Source of the DNA: Alligator mississippiensis
Lineage: Eukaryota; Chordata; Crocodylia; Alligatoridae
DNA length: 64,000 bases
Assembly: GCF_030867095.1 (NCBI RefSeq)
Contig: NC_081828.1
Coordinates: 214,799,978-214,863,977 of the forward strand
Direction of reading: 5' to 3'
Shown piece by piece: positions 11,524 through 21,910 of the stretch; positions within the stretch are counted from its first letter, which is position 1; each line of letters starts with the position of its first letter. The notes beneath the pieces were generated by a model. That model was not told the origin of the DNA. It did no database searches and saw only the letters and a program-made list of their open reading frames with translations. A program made the position numbers and the translations under genes.

Positions 11524-11606
11524 TACCAGGAGTGGGATTTGAACCCACGCAGACATATGTCTATTGGATCTTAAGTCCAACACCTTAACCACTCGGCCAT
11601 CCTGGT
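11524..11606 (-). tRNA. tRNA-Leu, anticodon UAA
   Basis: The 83-base minus-strand sequence folds fully: acceptor ACCAGGA with TCCTGGT plus discriminator A; D arm with GAGTGGTTAAGG; anticodon stem TTGGA with TCCAA around CTTAAGA, anticodon TAA; long variable arm with AGAC paired to GTCT, as expected for a class II leucine tRNA; T arm GTGGG-TTCAAAT-CCCAC. Both internal Pol III boxes are intact (A box within TGGCCGAGTGG, B box GGTTCAAATCC). There is no intron and no encoded CCA, as in eukaryotes. It may be a working gene, or an intact copy carried in by a CR1 insertion (see the adjacent tail). Confidence 0.93.
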
Positions 11607-11682
11607 ACAAGTATTGAGCTATCACGGTGTGGTGCTAGACCATCCTAGTGTGGGTAAGAGGCGGCAGCTTCGTCAATAAGAC

Positions 11683-11719
11683 TATCTAGAAATGGACTAA
11701 GAATATCTAGAAATGGACT
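11683..11719. repeat. 21-bp tandem duplication
   Basis: TATCTAGAAATGGACT occurs twice, starting at 11683 and 11704. Confidence 0.7.
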
Positions 11720-11795
11720 GGAAAGTTAATGTTAGCTTCAAAGATCCGGGCTCCTGTTGTCGACACTGTTTGGCTAGGCCGGGCTAGCCAAGACT

Positions 11796-12150
11796 ATCAC
11801 AGAACCATAGAAAACAAGAGTAGGAAAGGACCTCAAGAGGTCACATCCGGTCCAATCCCCTGCTCAACACAGGCCCAACCCCAACTACATCATCCCAACC
11901 AAGGCTTTGTCTACTCGGGTCTTAAAAACCTCCAAGGATGGAAAGTCCACCACCTCTCTGGGTAACCTGTTCCAGTGCTTCACCACCCTCCTAATGAGAA
12001 AGTTTTTCCTAATATCTAACCTAAACTTCCACTGCTGCAACTTGAGACCATTCATCCTCGTTTGATGGTGGGCATTGATTTCTGTGAAGCAGGATGTTGC
12101 CAATGGCTGTCCAGACATTCTTGAGAAGGAGAGAAGGTGCAACCTAGAGT
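11796..12150 (-). mobile_element. CR1 fragment
   Basis: The minus strand encodes the CR1 ORF2 C-terminus, with '[20 protein letters not shown]' and then 'LPREVVDFPSLEVFKTRVDK', followed by the 3' UTR block 'GACCTCTTGAGGTCCTTTCC' and a TCTATGGTTCTGTGAT end. It is about 350 bases long and 5'-truncated, with few frame lesions, so moderately young. Its tail belongs to the ATTCTATGAT type. Confidence 0.8.
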
Positions 12151-12399
12151 TTATCTATGCTACTCATGAATCATCCCAAAGACTAAGCTTAGGCCGGCCC
12201 AGCTGTGAGTGCTCCAGACCTGGAATTGAGGTGGTGAGGACTGAGACCTTAAGGGCAGCAGTAGTATGGGTAGAGGGAACATCTCTTGACATCCTCACTG
12301 CGTTTGATCCAGGAGAGGGTGGACCTTTGTTTTGGGCAACGGCCTTGAGAATGGCATGGAGACAGGCTAGTCAGACCTGTCAGGAGTCTCTAGGACATG

Positions 12400-12570
12400 A
12401 GGCCTTGTAGGGTTCTGGGTGGAAGATGTTTTGTCACCATCATGCACAGGCTGTTGGCTGACCCTTAGGATGTTCTTTCTTTCAATGGCTGTGGTTGTGA
12501 ATAAACAATGTTTTACATGAAAGAAGCTGTTTGGTCCTGGATGATCTGAGCTCCAACTAGCCCTGCTGAA
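12400..12570 (+). other. Possible LTR 3' part (weak)
   Basis: GAATAAACAATG (a polyadenylation signal) is followed about 30 bases later by a block resembling an R-U5 region. No LTR start or target duplication was identified, so this is only a suggestion. The rest of 12151-12975 has no recognised feature. Confidence 0.2.
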
Positions 12571-12975
12571 GTGATCCCAGTTCGTTCCAGACAGCTGCCA
12601 CTTTGGGACCAGTCTGAGAGGGGGACAACCGTGTTATTCCATCTGCAGCTAGGACCTGACACTTGGGAATGGATCTGGTGAAGGATTTCAAGAGGGCCTG
12701 GAGACAGAGTCAGTCTGATAACTGTGACAACAGAAGCCCCCTACACCACATTTGTTTGTCAAACCAGAACAAGGGGGAGAATCCCAAATTGGAGAATGCA
12801 CTCAGTGATTCAGTGGGGGGTCTATGACTCCATGAACCCTGATGTTGAGAAAGGAGCTGACTGAAGTGTTAGAAGTGCAAGCCCAGGACTCTTGAGCCTA
12901 TCTAGGTGCCTAACTCCCTTGGAAAATCAATGAAAAGGAGGTGCTTGAACAGCTTTAAAAAGTATTCCATTGGCG

Positions 12976-12983
12976 CTGCTTAA
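12976..12983. repeat. Target-site duplication, left
   Basis: CTGCTTAA, repeated exactly at 13709-13716 on the far side of the hAT-like element. Confidence 0.85.
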
Positions 12984-13708
12984 TAGAGGTGTGTGAAAAA
13001 GGCCCTATTTGACTCAGATTCAGCCCGAATCGGGGACAGTGATTTGATTTGTTGATTCAGATCACTGCCCCAATTTGATTTGGCTGAATCTGAATATGAA
13101 GATTTGATGCTGATTCAGAGAATTGGCGATTCGGACAGAGACACAGCTTTAAAAGTTTTTCTACATACCTCGAGGTACCAGCATGGCTCTTGAATGCTGT
13201 GATGCTGGGGTGGATGGAACGTCCCACAGGAGTGCAGGAGGGCCCCTGTGTGCTCAGCAGTGAACCCAAAAGTGGATAAGAAGCACTGGTCCACTTCTGG
13301 GTCTGCCGGGGAGTGTGTGGGCCCCCCTCACCCCTCACTCTCCAGGCTCAGCGATTAGCTGCGGGGGGACCCCAAAAGAACATACACCTATTAGACCAGC
13401 ATAATGTATTGCTATGGCCTTATGGCTGAACCAGGGGGGTTGGTTCATGTCTTTGGAATGAAGTCAATGATTTATAAGTCATGAGGGGCCTCATCTACAG
13501 CACGGCAAAGCCAACGGGACTTCTTCTGAAGCAGGCTAGCCGAAAAAGTCCCTAGCACCTTTCAGTTATTTTCTTTTGCAGATCCATATGATACAGGAGG
13601 TTTTCCCAGTTCGGGATCTTAAAAGAAGGTCTCTCTCCTATTTGAATCTGAATTGGGCCAAATCTCTGCCAAATCGAATCTGGGGGACTGAAGCTTTGCA
13701 CAGCCCTA
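12984..13708. mobile_element. hAT-like non-autonomous transposon, copy A
   Basis: Left end TAGAGGTGTGTGAA and right end TTTGCACAGCCCTA form an imperfect terminal inverted repeat that fits the hAT consensus YARNG. Perfect 8-bp duplications (CTGCTTAA) flank it; 8 bp is the hAT hallmark. The left ~390 bp matches both arms of copy B (21911-22742). The segment 13374-13640 matches, inverted, 21545-21838. The subterminal regions are full of GATTTG/CAAATC words in both orientations. No transposase is encoded: the 93-codon open frame inside is not a recognised protein. It would have been mobilised in trans. Confidence 0.85.
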
Positions 13709-13716
13709 CTGCTTAA
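13709..13716. repeat. Target-site duplication, right
   Basis: CTGCTTAA, identical to 12976-12983. Confidence 0.85.
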
Positions 13717-13827
13717 AGACTGCAAATGAGCTATGAACCCCAATATCTGGGCCACTTCACACACCTACGCAACACGAGTCAGTCCTGGATCTGAGAAGCA
13801 TCCAGCTGTATAGATAAAAGAGACATC

Positions 13828-13935
13828 ATTATTCCTGGGGTAGTTAAGGGACTTGTCCAAGTTGACAGGTGAGGCCGGTGACCAAGTCAGGAACTAAATG
13901 TGCACTGCCTGAAGCTTGTACCACGGCACTCCTCG
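13828..13935 (-). repeat. MIR-like SINE relic
   Basis: 'GTTAAGGGACTTGTCCAAG' followed by 'GTCAGGAACTAAATGTGC' and a tRNA-like terminal stretch 'GCTTGTACCACGGCACTCC' follows the antisense order of MIR (core region, then tRNA-derived head). Confidence 0.5.
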
Positions 13936-14329
13936 CAAGACTAATCCTTCTCCTGACTCCAGTGAAAAATACTCTACTATTCTATAAAGAAACTAGGTGC
14001 ATGGTTACCACAGTGAGAACCACACAGAGATGGTTTCTCAGGCAGGTTTTTGTACACCACTTCTGTGCTTCAGGGCTTGGCTGGACTGGGTCCAAACTAC
14101 ACAGTTTGGGGAGAGATCTCTTCTACAGTTATTTTTTCTCTGGATCTGTTTTGACCTCTCCCAAAAGGCTCCTGTCTTGCTCCTTCTGGTTGGGAGGATG
14201 AACACCATGTTCTCACCCTTGTGCATCATTCCTGGGGACCAGAGCCTTGTTGCTTAGGCTGTGAAATGGGTCCTTGTGCGGATGTCTCCATCTCCTATGC
14301 AGCTCCATTTCATCAGACTGGGAGCATCA

Positions 14330-14636
14330 AAACGTGGGCATCACTGCACAGTAATCCAAAATTACTGCATAGTATGGGCATGTGTACGTCCATACTGTGC
14401 AGTAAATGTGACAATTTATACAACTTGAGTGTAAATTTGATCCCTGCATCATGAAGGGATCAAATTTATGCCCAATTAGTTACTTCGCAGTAATGCACAT
14501 GTAGACACTTTTCTGCACAGTAACACTGTGTGTGTGGATTGAAGTTAGTCCCGGCTTTAATGTGCTTTAACACCTACATATATAACTTACTGTGCAGTAA
14601 ATTTAAACCAGGGTCAATGCACATGTAGACATGTCC
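14330..14636. mobile_element. Palindromic MITE (TACTGTGCAGTA family)
   Basis: GGGCATGTGTACGTCCAT at 14379 and ATGCACATGTAGACATGTCC ending near 14633 form inverted ends. The interior repeats TTACTGTGCAGTAA words in both orientations. The same words and ends recur at 24118-24278. No coding capacity. No convincing target duplication, so the superfamily is open. Confidence 0.6.
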
Positions 14637-14639
14637 ACT

Positions 14640-15792
14640 GGGTATTTTCACTGACCCTAAGGAAAAAGGGCTGGGATGTCTCTACAAGGGCATAGGACAG
14701 AGGAATTTGTGGGTTCAGGAGGTCAGAAGTGTGATAGCGGAAGGGCACACCTGCACAACTGTGTTCGTGTGTGTATTGGCCCACTCGCCTGTGTGTATGT
14801 GTGACAGAGCGCAAGCGAGAGGGGGGCAAAAGAATATGTGCGAGCCTCTAGGTGGGTATCTCTTGCTATTTGGAGTAGCAGGCTCTAGAGTTTGGCACCA
14901 GGGCTGCCAGATACCAGTCACCGCCACTTCAAAAGAATGGCTCTGCCCATTCCTTCTCATGTGTGCTGTGGAGAAGAAGAAGTGCATTTCCAAAGCCAGC
15001 CCCATTCTTTTGCTTTCGGGGAAGGGAGAGAGTTGCCAGTAATGCTTTTTTTTTTACCAGTCCCACTGAGGAACAGCAGAATATTAATGTGAATATTGTA
15101 TCATGAAGGACTGTTGCTGGATTAAACCCTCCTACATGGGTACAAGGGATGTGGGACAGTTGATGGCACTATGGCAGGGGGAGTCGATTGTTGTAGGCAT
15201 GTCCAATTTGGGGAATATTTCTGACAAATATGCATAAATAGCTTGAGAACATGGATCCGTTTGGGTTTTGCTCACTGTAGAAATACCGCATTGAAATTGG
15301 ACAGCAGAGCAAGTATAAATCAAACCTGAACAGTAATCCCATGGTGGTGCAGATTATACCAGTGTGTAATAAGGATAACATGACATTTTGGAATGAACAA
15401 ACCAAAATCAGGATAGAGTTGAATTTTTATATAAAATTGGGGCTCAATACTGATGTCTCTCCAGCTAATTGAACACAGGTACTTCCCCCCTGATATTACA
15501 ATGTTCCTCCTGTGTGTAACTAAAATTAAATGAAAGTAGGATCTTAAATAGCATTAGAATCAGCTGACATTTCTGTAGCATTTTTTCCCTCCGATGCAAA
15601 GGTTTATGGGGAAACACATAGGGTTTTTTTTTCTAGTTTTTCATGAAGACGATTTTATTTTTGTGTCTTGGTTGTCAGAATTTGAAAACTGAAAAAAAAA
15701 AGGTTTTATAATTATTGTTATCTGAAAAGCAAACCACAAAATATGTTACTGAAGGGGATTTAAAATAAAACAAAAAAAACAACTTTTGATAT
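14640..15792. other. Unannotated stretch
   Basis: Short overlapping open frames on both strands near 14700-15040 lack recognised motifs. Nothing else seen. Confidence 0.5.
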
Positions 15793-16470
15793 TGTAGAAT
15801 CCTAGAAAAATAGGATTGGAAGAGACCTCTAATCAAGCAAGGAATATTTCTGGCTAAACTCTCCCTACCAGTGATTATTTAACTTGCACTTGAAGCCCTC
15901 CAGTGATGGAGAATCCATCATCTCTGTCCCCCTTGTTAACGTCCCTCTTAGAAAGTTCTTCCTAATATCCAACTTAAATCTCCCTTCTTCCTATTTAAGA
16001 CCACAACCTTGTGAACACAGAGATGTGTCCATCACTGTTCTGCCTTTCTATGGTGGAAGAGTAACATCACACTCCCCTTGGACTTCTCTTCCCCAGGCTA
16101 AACAACCCCACATTGAAACCGTTCCTCATATGTCAAGTTTCTTAACTACCAAATCATTTTTTATTGCTCTTATCTCGGCTTTTTCCAATTTGTCCATTTT
16201 TTTTCTTAAATTACAGTGTCCCAAATAAGATGCTATAATCCAGATTGCGTCTTCCACTCAGTTCAGGAAAAAACCTATCACGTGACCTGCATGAAATTCT
16301 CTTGCTAATACATCCTATTATTGTATGTTGACTCACTCATATTTAGTCTGCCACTAACCCGTATGGCCTTTTCGGAAGTCTTGAGGTCTAGCCAGTCATT
16401 TCCCTATTCGTATTAGTGCATTTGAGGGCTTCTTTAATACTTGTTGGATTTTTCATCGAAATGTTCTGCT
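15793..16470 (-). mobile_element. Old CR1 fragment
   Basis: Minus-strand order of the 3' end (CCTATTTTTCTAGGATTCTA), the ORF2 C-terminal region (equivalent of the 'DIRKNFL..' and 'EVFK' blocks around 15890-15980), and upstream parts through 16380-16470 (equivalent of the 'KCxVLHLG' region). Many indels and stops; clearly older than the 17288 copy. Confidence 0.6.
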
Positions 16471-17287
16471 ATAAGCCCAAGTGGTTCCACCTAAGATCTC
16501 AGCAATTTGCGATCTGTACTTAGAGAAAATCCCAGCATCCTCACTCCAAGGTATCAATTAAAGCCGTTCGGGATGACAAACATAGTGATGGAGAGGAAGT
16601 AGACCTCTGGACTGGAACAGTCCTAAACTCCAGGGCAGCTCAGATTTCCTGCCATTGCAAAATTGCTTTTTCACAGTGATAAAAGAAACAAAGAGGTCTA
16701 TAAAGGTTTTGGATTATGGATCCTTTAGTGAGTTGAGGGCATTCAGCGCTATATCAAGTTTTTGACAAAGCTGTTTTTTTCCCCTCTTGAAAAACAGTAT
16801 TTCCTTGAAACTGATTTTTTTTTTTTTGTTCTAAGATTCCTCACATCCCAAGGCCCTGGCCCTGCTTGCACTGAAACCCCTAACTCAGTACGTCATTCTT
16901 AGTCTTAGTCATGAGATGTTGTTACACTGTGGTGAGTCGACTTTCTTAGGAGACAGGATGTTGCTGGCATGTTTGTGTGTTTGCTGCAACCTTGGACTGC
17001 TTACTAAAGGAAAAGCTTGGGGAATCGTCCTTGCAGTTCAGCTTCCCAAGCTCTCCTTTAATAACTATGCCTATCATTGACACCTGAATAATAATTAGTA
17101 AACAAAACATTTGCATGGTACGAGGTATGGGTGTGGCAGGGTGTACCCCATCCATTCAATACCTTAAACTCCTCAAAGCAAAGCAGTTAAAGGGAAAAGC
17201 TAACAAATTCTTTTCCACCTTCAGATAGCTACAACGTCACCGAAAATATACTCTGCTGCATCATAAGACTTTTGCCTTCCACCTTTG
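16471..17287. other. Unannotated stretch
   Basis: AT-rich spacer with T-runs near 16770-16830. Nothing recognised. Confidence 0.5.
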
Positions 17288-18494
17288 TGAGAGCCCGGCA
17301 GGTCAAATTATGCTGAGGGGAAACCAGCATGGGTTTGTGGCGGGCAGATCGTGCCTGACCAACCTAGTCTCTTTCTATGACCAGGTTACGAAACTCCTGG
17401 ACACAGGAGGAGGGGTGGATGTCATATACTTAGACTTCAGGAAGGCCTTCGATACGGTATCCCACCCCATACTGGTGAACAAGCTAAGAGGCTGTGACGT
17501 GGATGACTGCACAGTCCGGTGGGTGGTGAATTGGCTAGAGGGTCGCACCCAAAGAGTCGTGGTAGATGGGTCGGTCTCGACCTGGAAGGGTGTGGGCAGT
17601 GGGGTCCCGCAGGGTTCGGTCCTTGGACCGATACTCTTTAATGTCTTCATCAGCGACTTGGACGAGGGAGTCAAATGTACTCTGTCCAAGTTTGCAGATG
17701 ACACAAAGCTATAGGGAGAAGTGGACACGCCGGAGGGCAGGGAACAGCTGCAGGCAGACCTGGATAGGCTGGACAAGTGGGCAGAAAACAACAGGATGCA
17801 GTTCAACAAGGAGAAATGCAAAGTGCTGCACCTAGGGAGGAAAAATGTCCAGCACACCTACAGCCTAGGGAATGACCTGCTGGGTGGCACAGAGGTGGAA
17901 AGGGATCGTGGAGTCCTAGTGGACTCCAAGATGAACATGAGCCGGCAGTGTGACGAAGCCATCAGAAAAGCCAATGGCACTTTATCGTGCATCAGCAGAT
18001 GCATGACGAATAGGTCCAGGGAGGTGATACTTCCCCTCTATCGGGCGCTGGTCAGACCGCAGTTGGAGTACTGCGTGCAATTCTGGGCGCCGCAATTCAA
18101 GAAGGATGCGGATAACCTGGAGAGGGTCCAGAGAAGGGCAACTCGTATGGTCAAGGGCCTGCAGACCAAGCCCTACGAGGAGAGACTAGAGAAACTGGAC
18201 CTTTTCAGCCTCTGCAGGAGAAGGTTGAGAGGCGGCCTTGTGGCTGCCTATAAGTTCATCACGGGGGCACAGAAGGGAATAGGTGAGGATTTATTCACCA
18301 AGGCGCCCCCGGGGGTTACAAGAAACAAGGGCCACAAGCTAGCAGAGAGCAGATTTAGACTGGACATTAGGAAGAACTTCTTCACAGTTCGAGTGGCCAA
18401 GGTCTGGAACGGGCTCCCAAGGGAGGTGGTGCTCTCCCCTGCCCTGGGGGTCTTCAAGAGGAGGTTAGACGAGTATCTAGCTGGGGTCATCTAG
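17288..18494 (+). pseudogene. CR1 ORF2 reverse transcriptase, partial, one stop
   Basis: The frame runs from about 17289 to the natural stop at 18492-18494. It starts inside the reverse transcriptase domain ('[15 protein letters not shown]', then '[12 protein letters not shown]', '[14 protein letters not shown]', and the catalytic 'FADDTKL'), followed by the thumb and C-terminal region ('CKVLHLGRKN', 'SKMNMSRQCDEAI', 'RPQLEYCVQFWAPQF', '[17 protein letters not shown]'). The codon after DDTKL is TAG at 17712-17714. Related copies at 31.6 kb and 38.4 kb have tryptophan at that position, so this is a single TGG-to-TAG change. The endonuclease and the first part of the RT are absent. Confidence 0.9.
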
Positions 18495-18584
18495 ACCCAG
18501 CACTCTTACCTGCTTGTGCAGGGGGTCGGACTTGATGATCTATTGAGGTCCCTTCCCACCCTAACATCTATGAATCTATGAATC
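17288..18584 (+). mobile_element. Young 5'-truncated CR1 LINE
   Basis: A 1.3-kb insertion holding the second half of ORF2, the short 3' UTR (GGGGGTCGGACTTGATGATC, then GAGGTCCCTTCCCACCCTAA) and the terminal repeat ATCTATGAATCTATGAATC. The frame is open along its length except for one stop, so it is among the youngest CR1s here. Its subfamily tail (ATCTATGA) is shared by the copies at 26783, 27875 and 50288. The 5' half (start of ORF2 and all of ORF1) is missing, so it cannot have been autonomous after insertion. Confidence 0.92.
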
Positions 18585-21320
18585 GACAGCAGGCGTCCCA
18601 AAGAGATGGCTAACCCAATTTTATCCATCAGTCACCCAAACTGCAAAACCCTATATTGATCTCCCACAACCAATTTGTGCTTTGCACAAAGCTAGTCAAA
18701 CAGGGCTGAGTGGAGAAGGGTTATTGTAGAGTTTAAGTTGCCCCAACGGTCACAGGGGTCTGGGGACGGACTTGACATATCAATGATAGCAGCAGATCAG
18801 CACATCTGACTCGCGGATGCCCTTTCGTCTGTCTGCCTTAGCCCTAAAAGGTCATTATAAAGGTTTTCATTTTGAATGCAAGTTTATTTCTAAAGCACAT
18901 TAACTCCATTTTTTTTTCTAGACTGTTGATAGAATTTTTTTTTTCTATAAAAGAGTTTCTCACCCAAACTTACAGTTTCCTCGAAATAGAAACGTTTGGT
19001 GAGAATGTGTCAATTTTAACACTTGAAGATGGGAAAGATCTGAACAAACCTATTGGCTTGCCCTTTTCATATCAACAGCTTCATTGCACTTGCTTATTAT
19101 ATTCATTGTAAAGATAGCGTTTTTATGATATATAATGGTTAATGTTTGAAATACAACAATAAAAGTCAAAATGACAAAACAGAAATGAAACTTTAATTTT
19201 ATAAAGGCAAGATGTTCTTACCTTATCAAAATGTAACTTTTTGACATTATTACAATCTCACTATTTCATGTTACCAAACTGAAATGTTTCTCTCAGTCTT
19301 GGAAAGGGTTACTTCGCAACAAATTTAGAAACTTTGGCCTTTTATTACAATCCAGAATTCAGGACCATTATTTTCTGAAGTTTTGTAATTCCCTGCAGAA
19401 TGAATTTCCCTTCACCACCCATGAAGTCTTAAGGATATGCAGCTTGCTTTATACCAAGACCAAGAGACATGGAAAAGACCAAGAGACATGTTTTTAATGA
19501 TATTTGTTTTCATTGGTATGACTTAATATGTGTACTACAAAAACCATCTAGTGCACAGGTGATTAATTTGGTCCCAAATGATTGAGTAAGAGTTTATCTA
19601 GAAAGTTTTCCAGTAATACTTGTATGAATATTTCTTCCAAAGTGATGTAAACTAACTGAAACTGTATAAAGAAAACCCACACCCTTATGCCAGAAGAGGA
19701 ATGTCCACATAAGTTAAGGTTATCTCAGTATAACTCTACAGGCTCAAATTTTCACTTCAGCTTGTACTAGTATAACTCTTCAGCAAATCCTAAACAGGTA
19801 AAAGGTGGGAGAATAAAACAGAGGAGGATTTGAGAAACTAAAGGCCCGATGCACAACCCATTAAATTATTTGCATTGATTTCAAAAAGGTTTGATCAAAA
19901 CCTAACTGACCCCCCCCCCCCCCAAAGAAGGTTGCGTCAAAGCTGAGATCCAACCCCAGCTTTCCCAACTCACAGGACTTAAAGCCTGCCCATCCTCTCC
20001 ATGCACTGTACCATTGTGTTGACAAGTATTTCGAACAACAGCTTGATGGGTCTCCTCGGACCATTTGAAACAATAAAAATGCTCCTTGCAAAACAGGCCT
20101 CCCAGATGAAGAGAGGGAGATGGCCCAAGAGGCAGGAGTTTCCTACACGATACAGGAGACTTGGCAATGAGCGTGCAATTATATCTCATTCCAGACAAGG
20201 AAAATAACCAAAACCATGAGGTTTTTCATGGAACAAATGGGAACCATGTGACCTGACACAATGGAAAAAGCCGAGCTGCTTTCGGCTCCCTGAGTCTTGA
20301 CACTTCTTTTTGATTTAACCGCAATAATCTAACTGGAAAATGAATAAATATCAAGTTCTTTTCAATAAATCTGTGCATGAGTGAGAAAAGGAACCAGAAT
20401 AAAAGCTTTTCATGATATAAAATTCATATGCTTGGATCCCTGTCAACATTTTCTTTCTATTTTTCTTATTATTATTAGATGGGGCTGTACCATTATATTT
20501 AAAAAATCAAAATGCTGTAGAATCAGGGAACTTGCCAATTTCTGGTGAGCTTGGCCTGAAAGTCAAACACATAACACGATGCCCCGAGTCAAGATACAGC
20601 TATTCATATTCATGTTTTTAAAATAAAATGCCAGCATTTGGTAGAAATAATAATATAATAATAATACATGCATAAAAACTAGTAATAGTAATTTGGAAGT
20701 AAGTGTAAATATTTGCCTGGCGCTTGTTTGTTGAGAATCAAGCCTAAATATCCTGAGTTTCTTGTAATTTGAGATGAGGTTATTTTTTCCAAATGTCTTT
20801 CCTCCAATCAGAAGTTATTTTTTGATGGTATGAAAATGCTGGTGCACAAGCAGCAGGACAAATAATTGAAGAAGGAAAAAAAGAGGTGGCCAGGAAATGC
20901 CGTCTGCAGAATGATCAGCCTCATCTAAATGCATGTTTTCACCTATCATTAACTGAAATAAAGTGGTCTTAGCAATGAAATCTTTGAGAGCGGGGTGTGC
21001 CCAGGGCTGGCAGAACCAAGGCTCAGCAGGACGCTATCTCCACAACCAAGTTAGGGCTCTGTTCTACTGGACACTGTAGAGACCTATAGCCCAAGACAGT
21101 CTCTGAATTTAAAATTTACAGTATTTAAAGATAACAGGGTCCAATAGAGAGTGTCTTGTCCAGCATTACAGACAAAGTCCTTTGAAGTTAATGTGTAAGC
21201 TCTCATGGGTAAAGCGTTGCACCTTGCTGAATCAGAGCCTGAACTAGGAATTAAGTAGTACACAGGCCTCATGCTGCCCTAGATATAATGAAAGTTCACA
21301 CAGCTGTTATGGTAGAGGGT
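18585..21320. other. Unannotated stretch
   Basis: AT-rich, with a (C)14 run at 19910-19923 and ATT-rich patches near 20640-20680. The overlapping open frames around 19860-20200 contain no recognised domain. No gene seen. Confidence 0.5.
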
Positions 21321-21321
21321 A

Positions 21322-21500
21322 GAATCATAGAAAAGTAAAGCTGGAAGGGACCTCACAAAGTCATCTAGCCCAGCCCCCTGCTCAAGGCACAGTCATCCCT
21401 AAACCATCCAGCCAAGTGTCAGTCCAACCGGCCTTGAAAACTTCCATGGATGGAGATTTCAAAATACCTTTAGGTAGAATCCCCTGGACAGCTGAAATAT
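21322..21500 (-). mobile_element. CR1 3' fragment
   Basis: Reads on the plus strand 'TAGAATCATAGAAAAGTAAA', 'GCTGGAAGGGACCTCACAAA', 'CCAGCCCCCTGCTCAAGGC', the antisense of a CR1 3' UTR with a TATGATTCTA end, plus the last ~20 codons of ORF2. Confidence 0.75.
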
Positions 21501-21544
21501 CTTGATCATTGTCACTTAGAGCAATGGATAAAGAAGATCTATGC

Positions 21545-21838
21545 CTTTGTGATTCAACAGGTGAGAGACTTTCTTTTAAGATCCCGAACTGGGAAAACCT
21601 CCTGTATCATATGGATCTGCTAAAGGAAATAACTGAAAGGTGCTAGAGACCTTCTTGGCCAGACTGCTTCAGAGAAGTCCCATTGACTTTCCTGTACTGT
21701 AGATGAGGCCCCTCGTGACTTACAAATCATTGATTTCATTCCAAGACATGACCCAACCCCCCTGGTTGAGCCATAAGGCCATAGCAATACATTATGCTGT
21801 TCTATTAGGTGTATGTTCTTTTGGGGATGGGGGAATAA
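21545..21838. mobile_element. Fragment of an A-type hAT-like element
   Basis: This is an inverted copy of 13374-13640, the module inside hAT-like copy A. Shared blocks include 'TTCTTTTAAGATCCCGAACT', 'GGGAAAACCTCCTGTATCAT', 'ATGGATCTGC' and 'GGTGTATGTTCTTTTGGGG'. It lies 72 bp to the left of copy B but outside B's duplicated target. It appears to be the remains of a separate, older insertion. Confidence 0.75.
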
Positions 21839-21902
21839 GATAGACCAGCAGTCCAGTCCTGCCTTATGGTAAAACATAAGGCAAAAACCTTGCTGGGAAC
21901 AC

Positions 21903-21910
21903 CTGTGGAG
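21903..21910. repeat. Target-site duplication, left
   Basis: CTGTGGAG; partner CTGTAGAG at 22743-22750, seven of eight identical. Confidence 0.75.

Noticed and set aside
17375..17857. 160-codon minus-strand open frame
   Set aside because: It is antisense to the CR1 reverse transcriptase and is a shadow of that coding frame.
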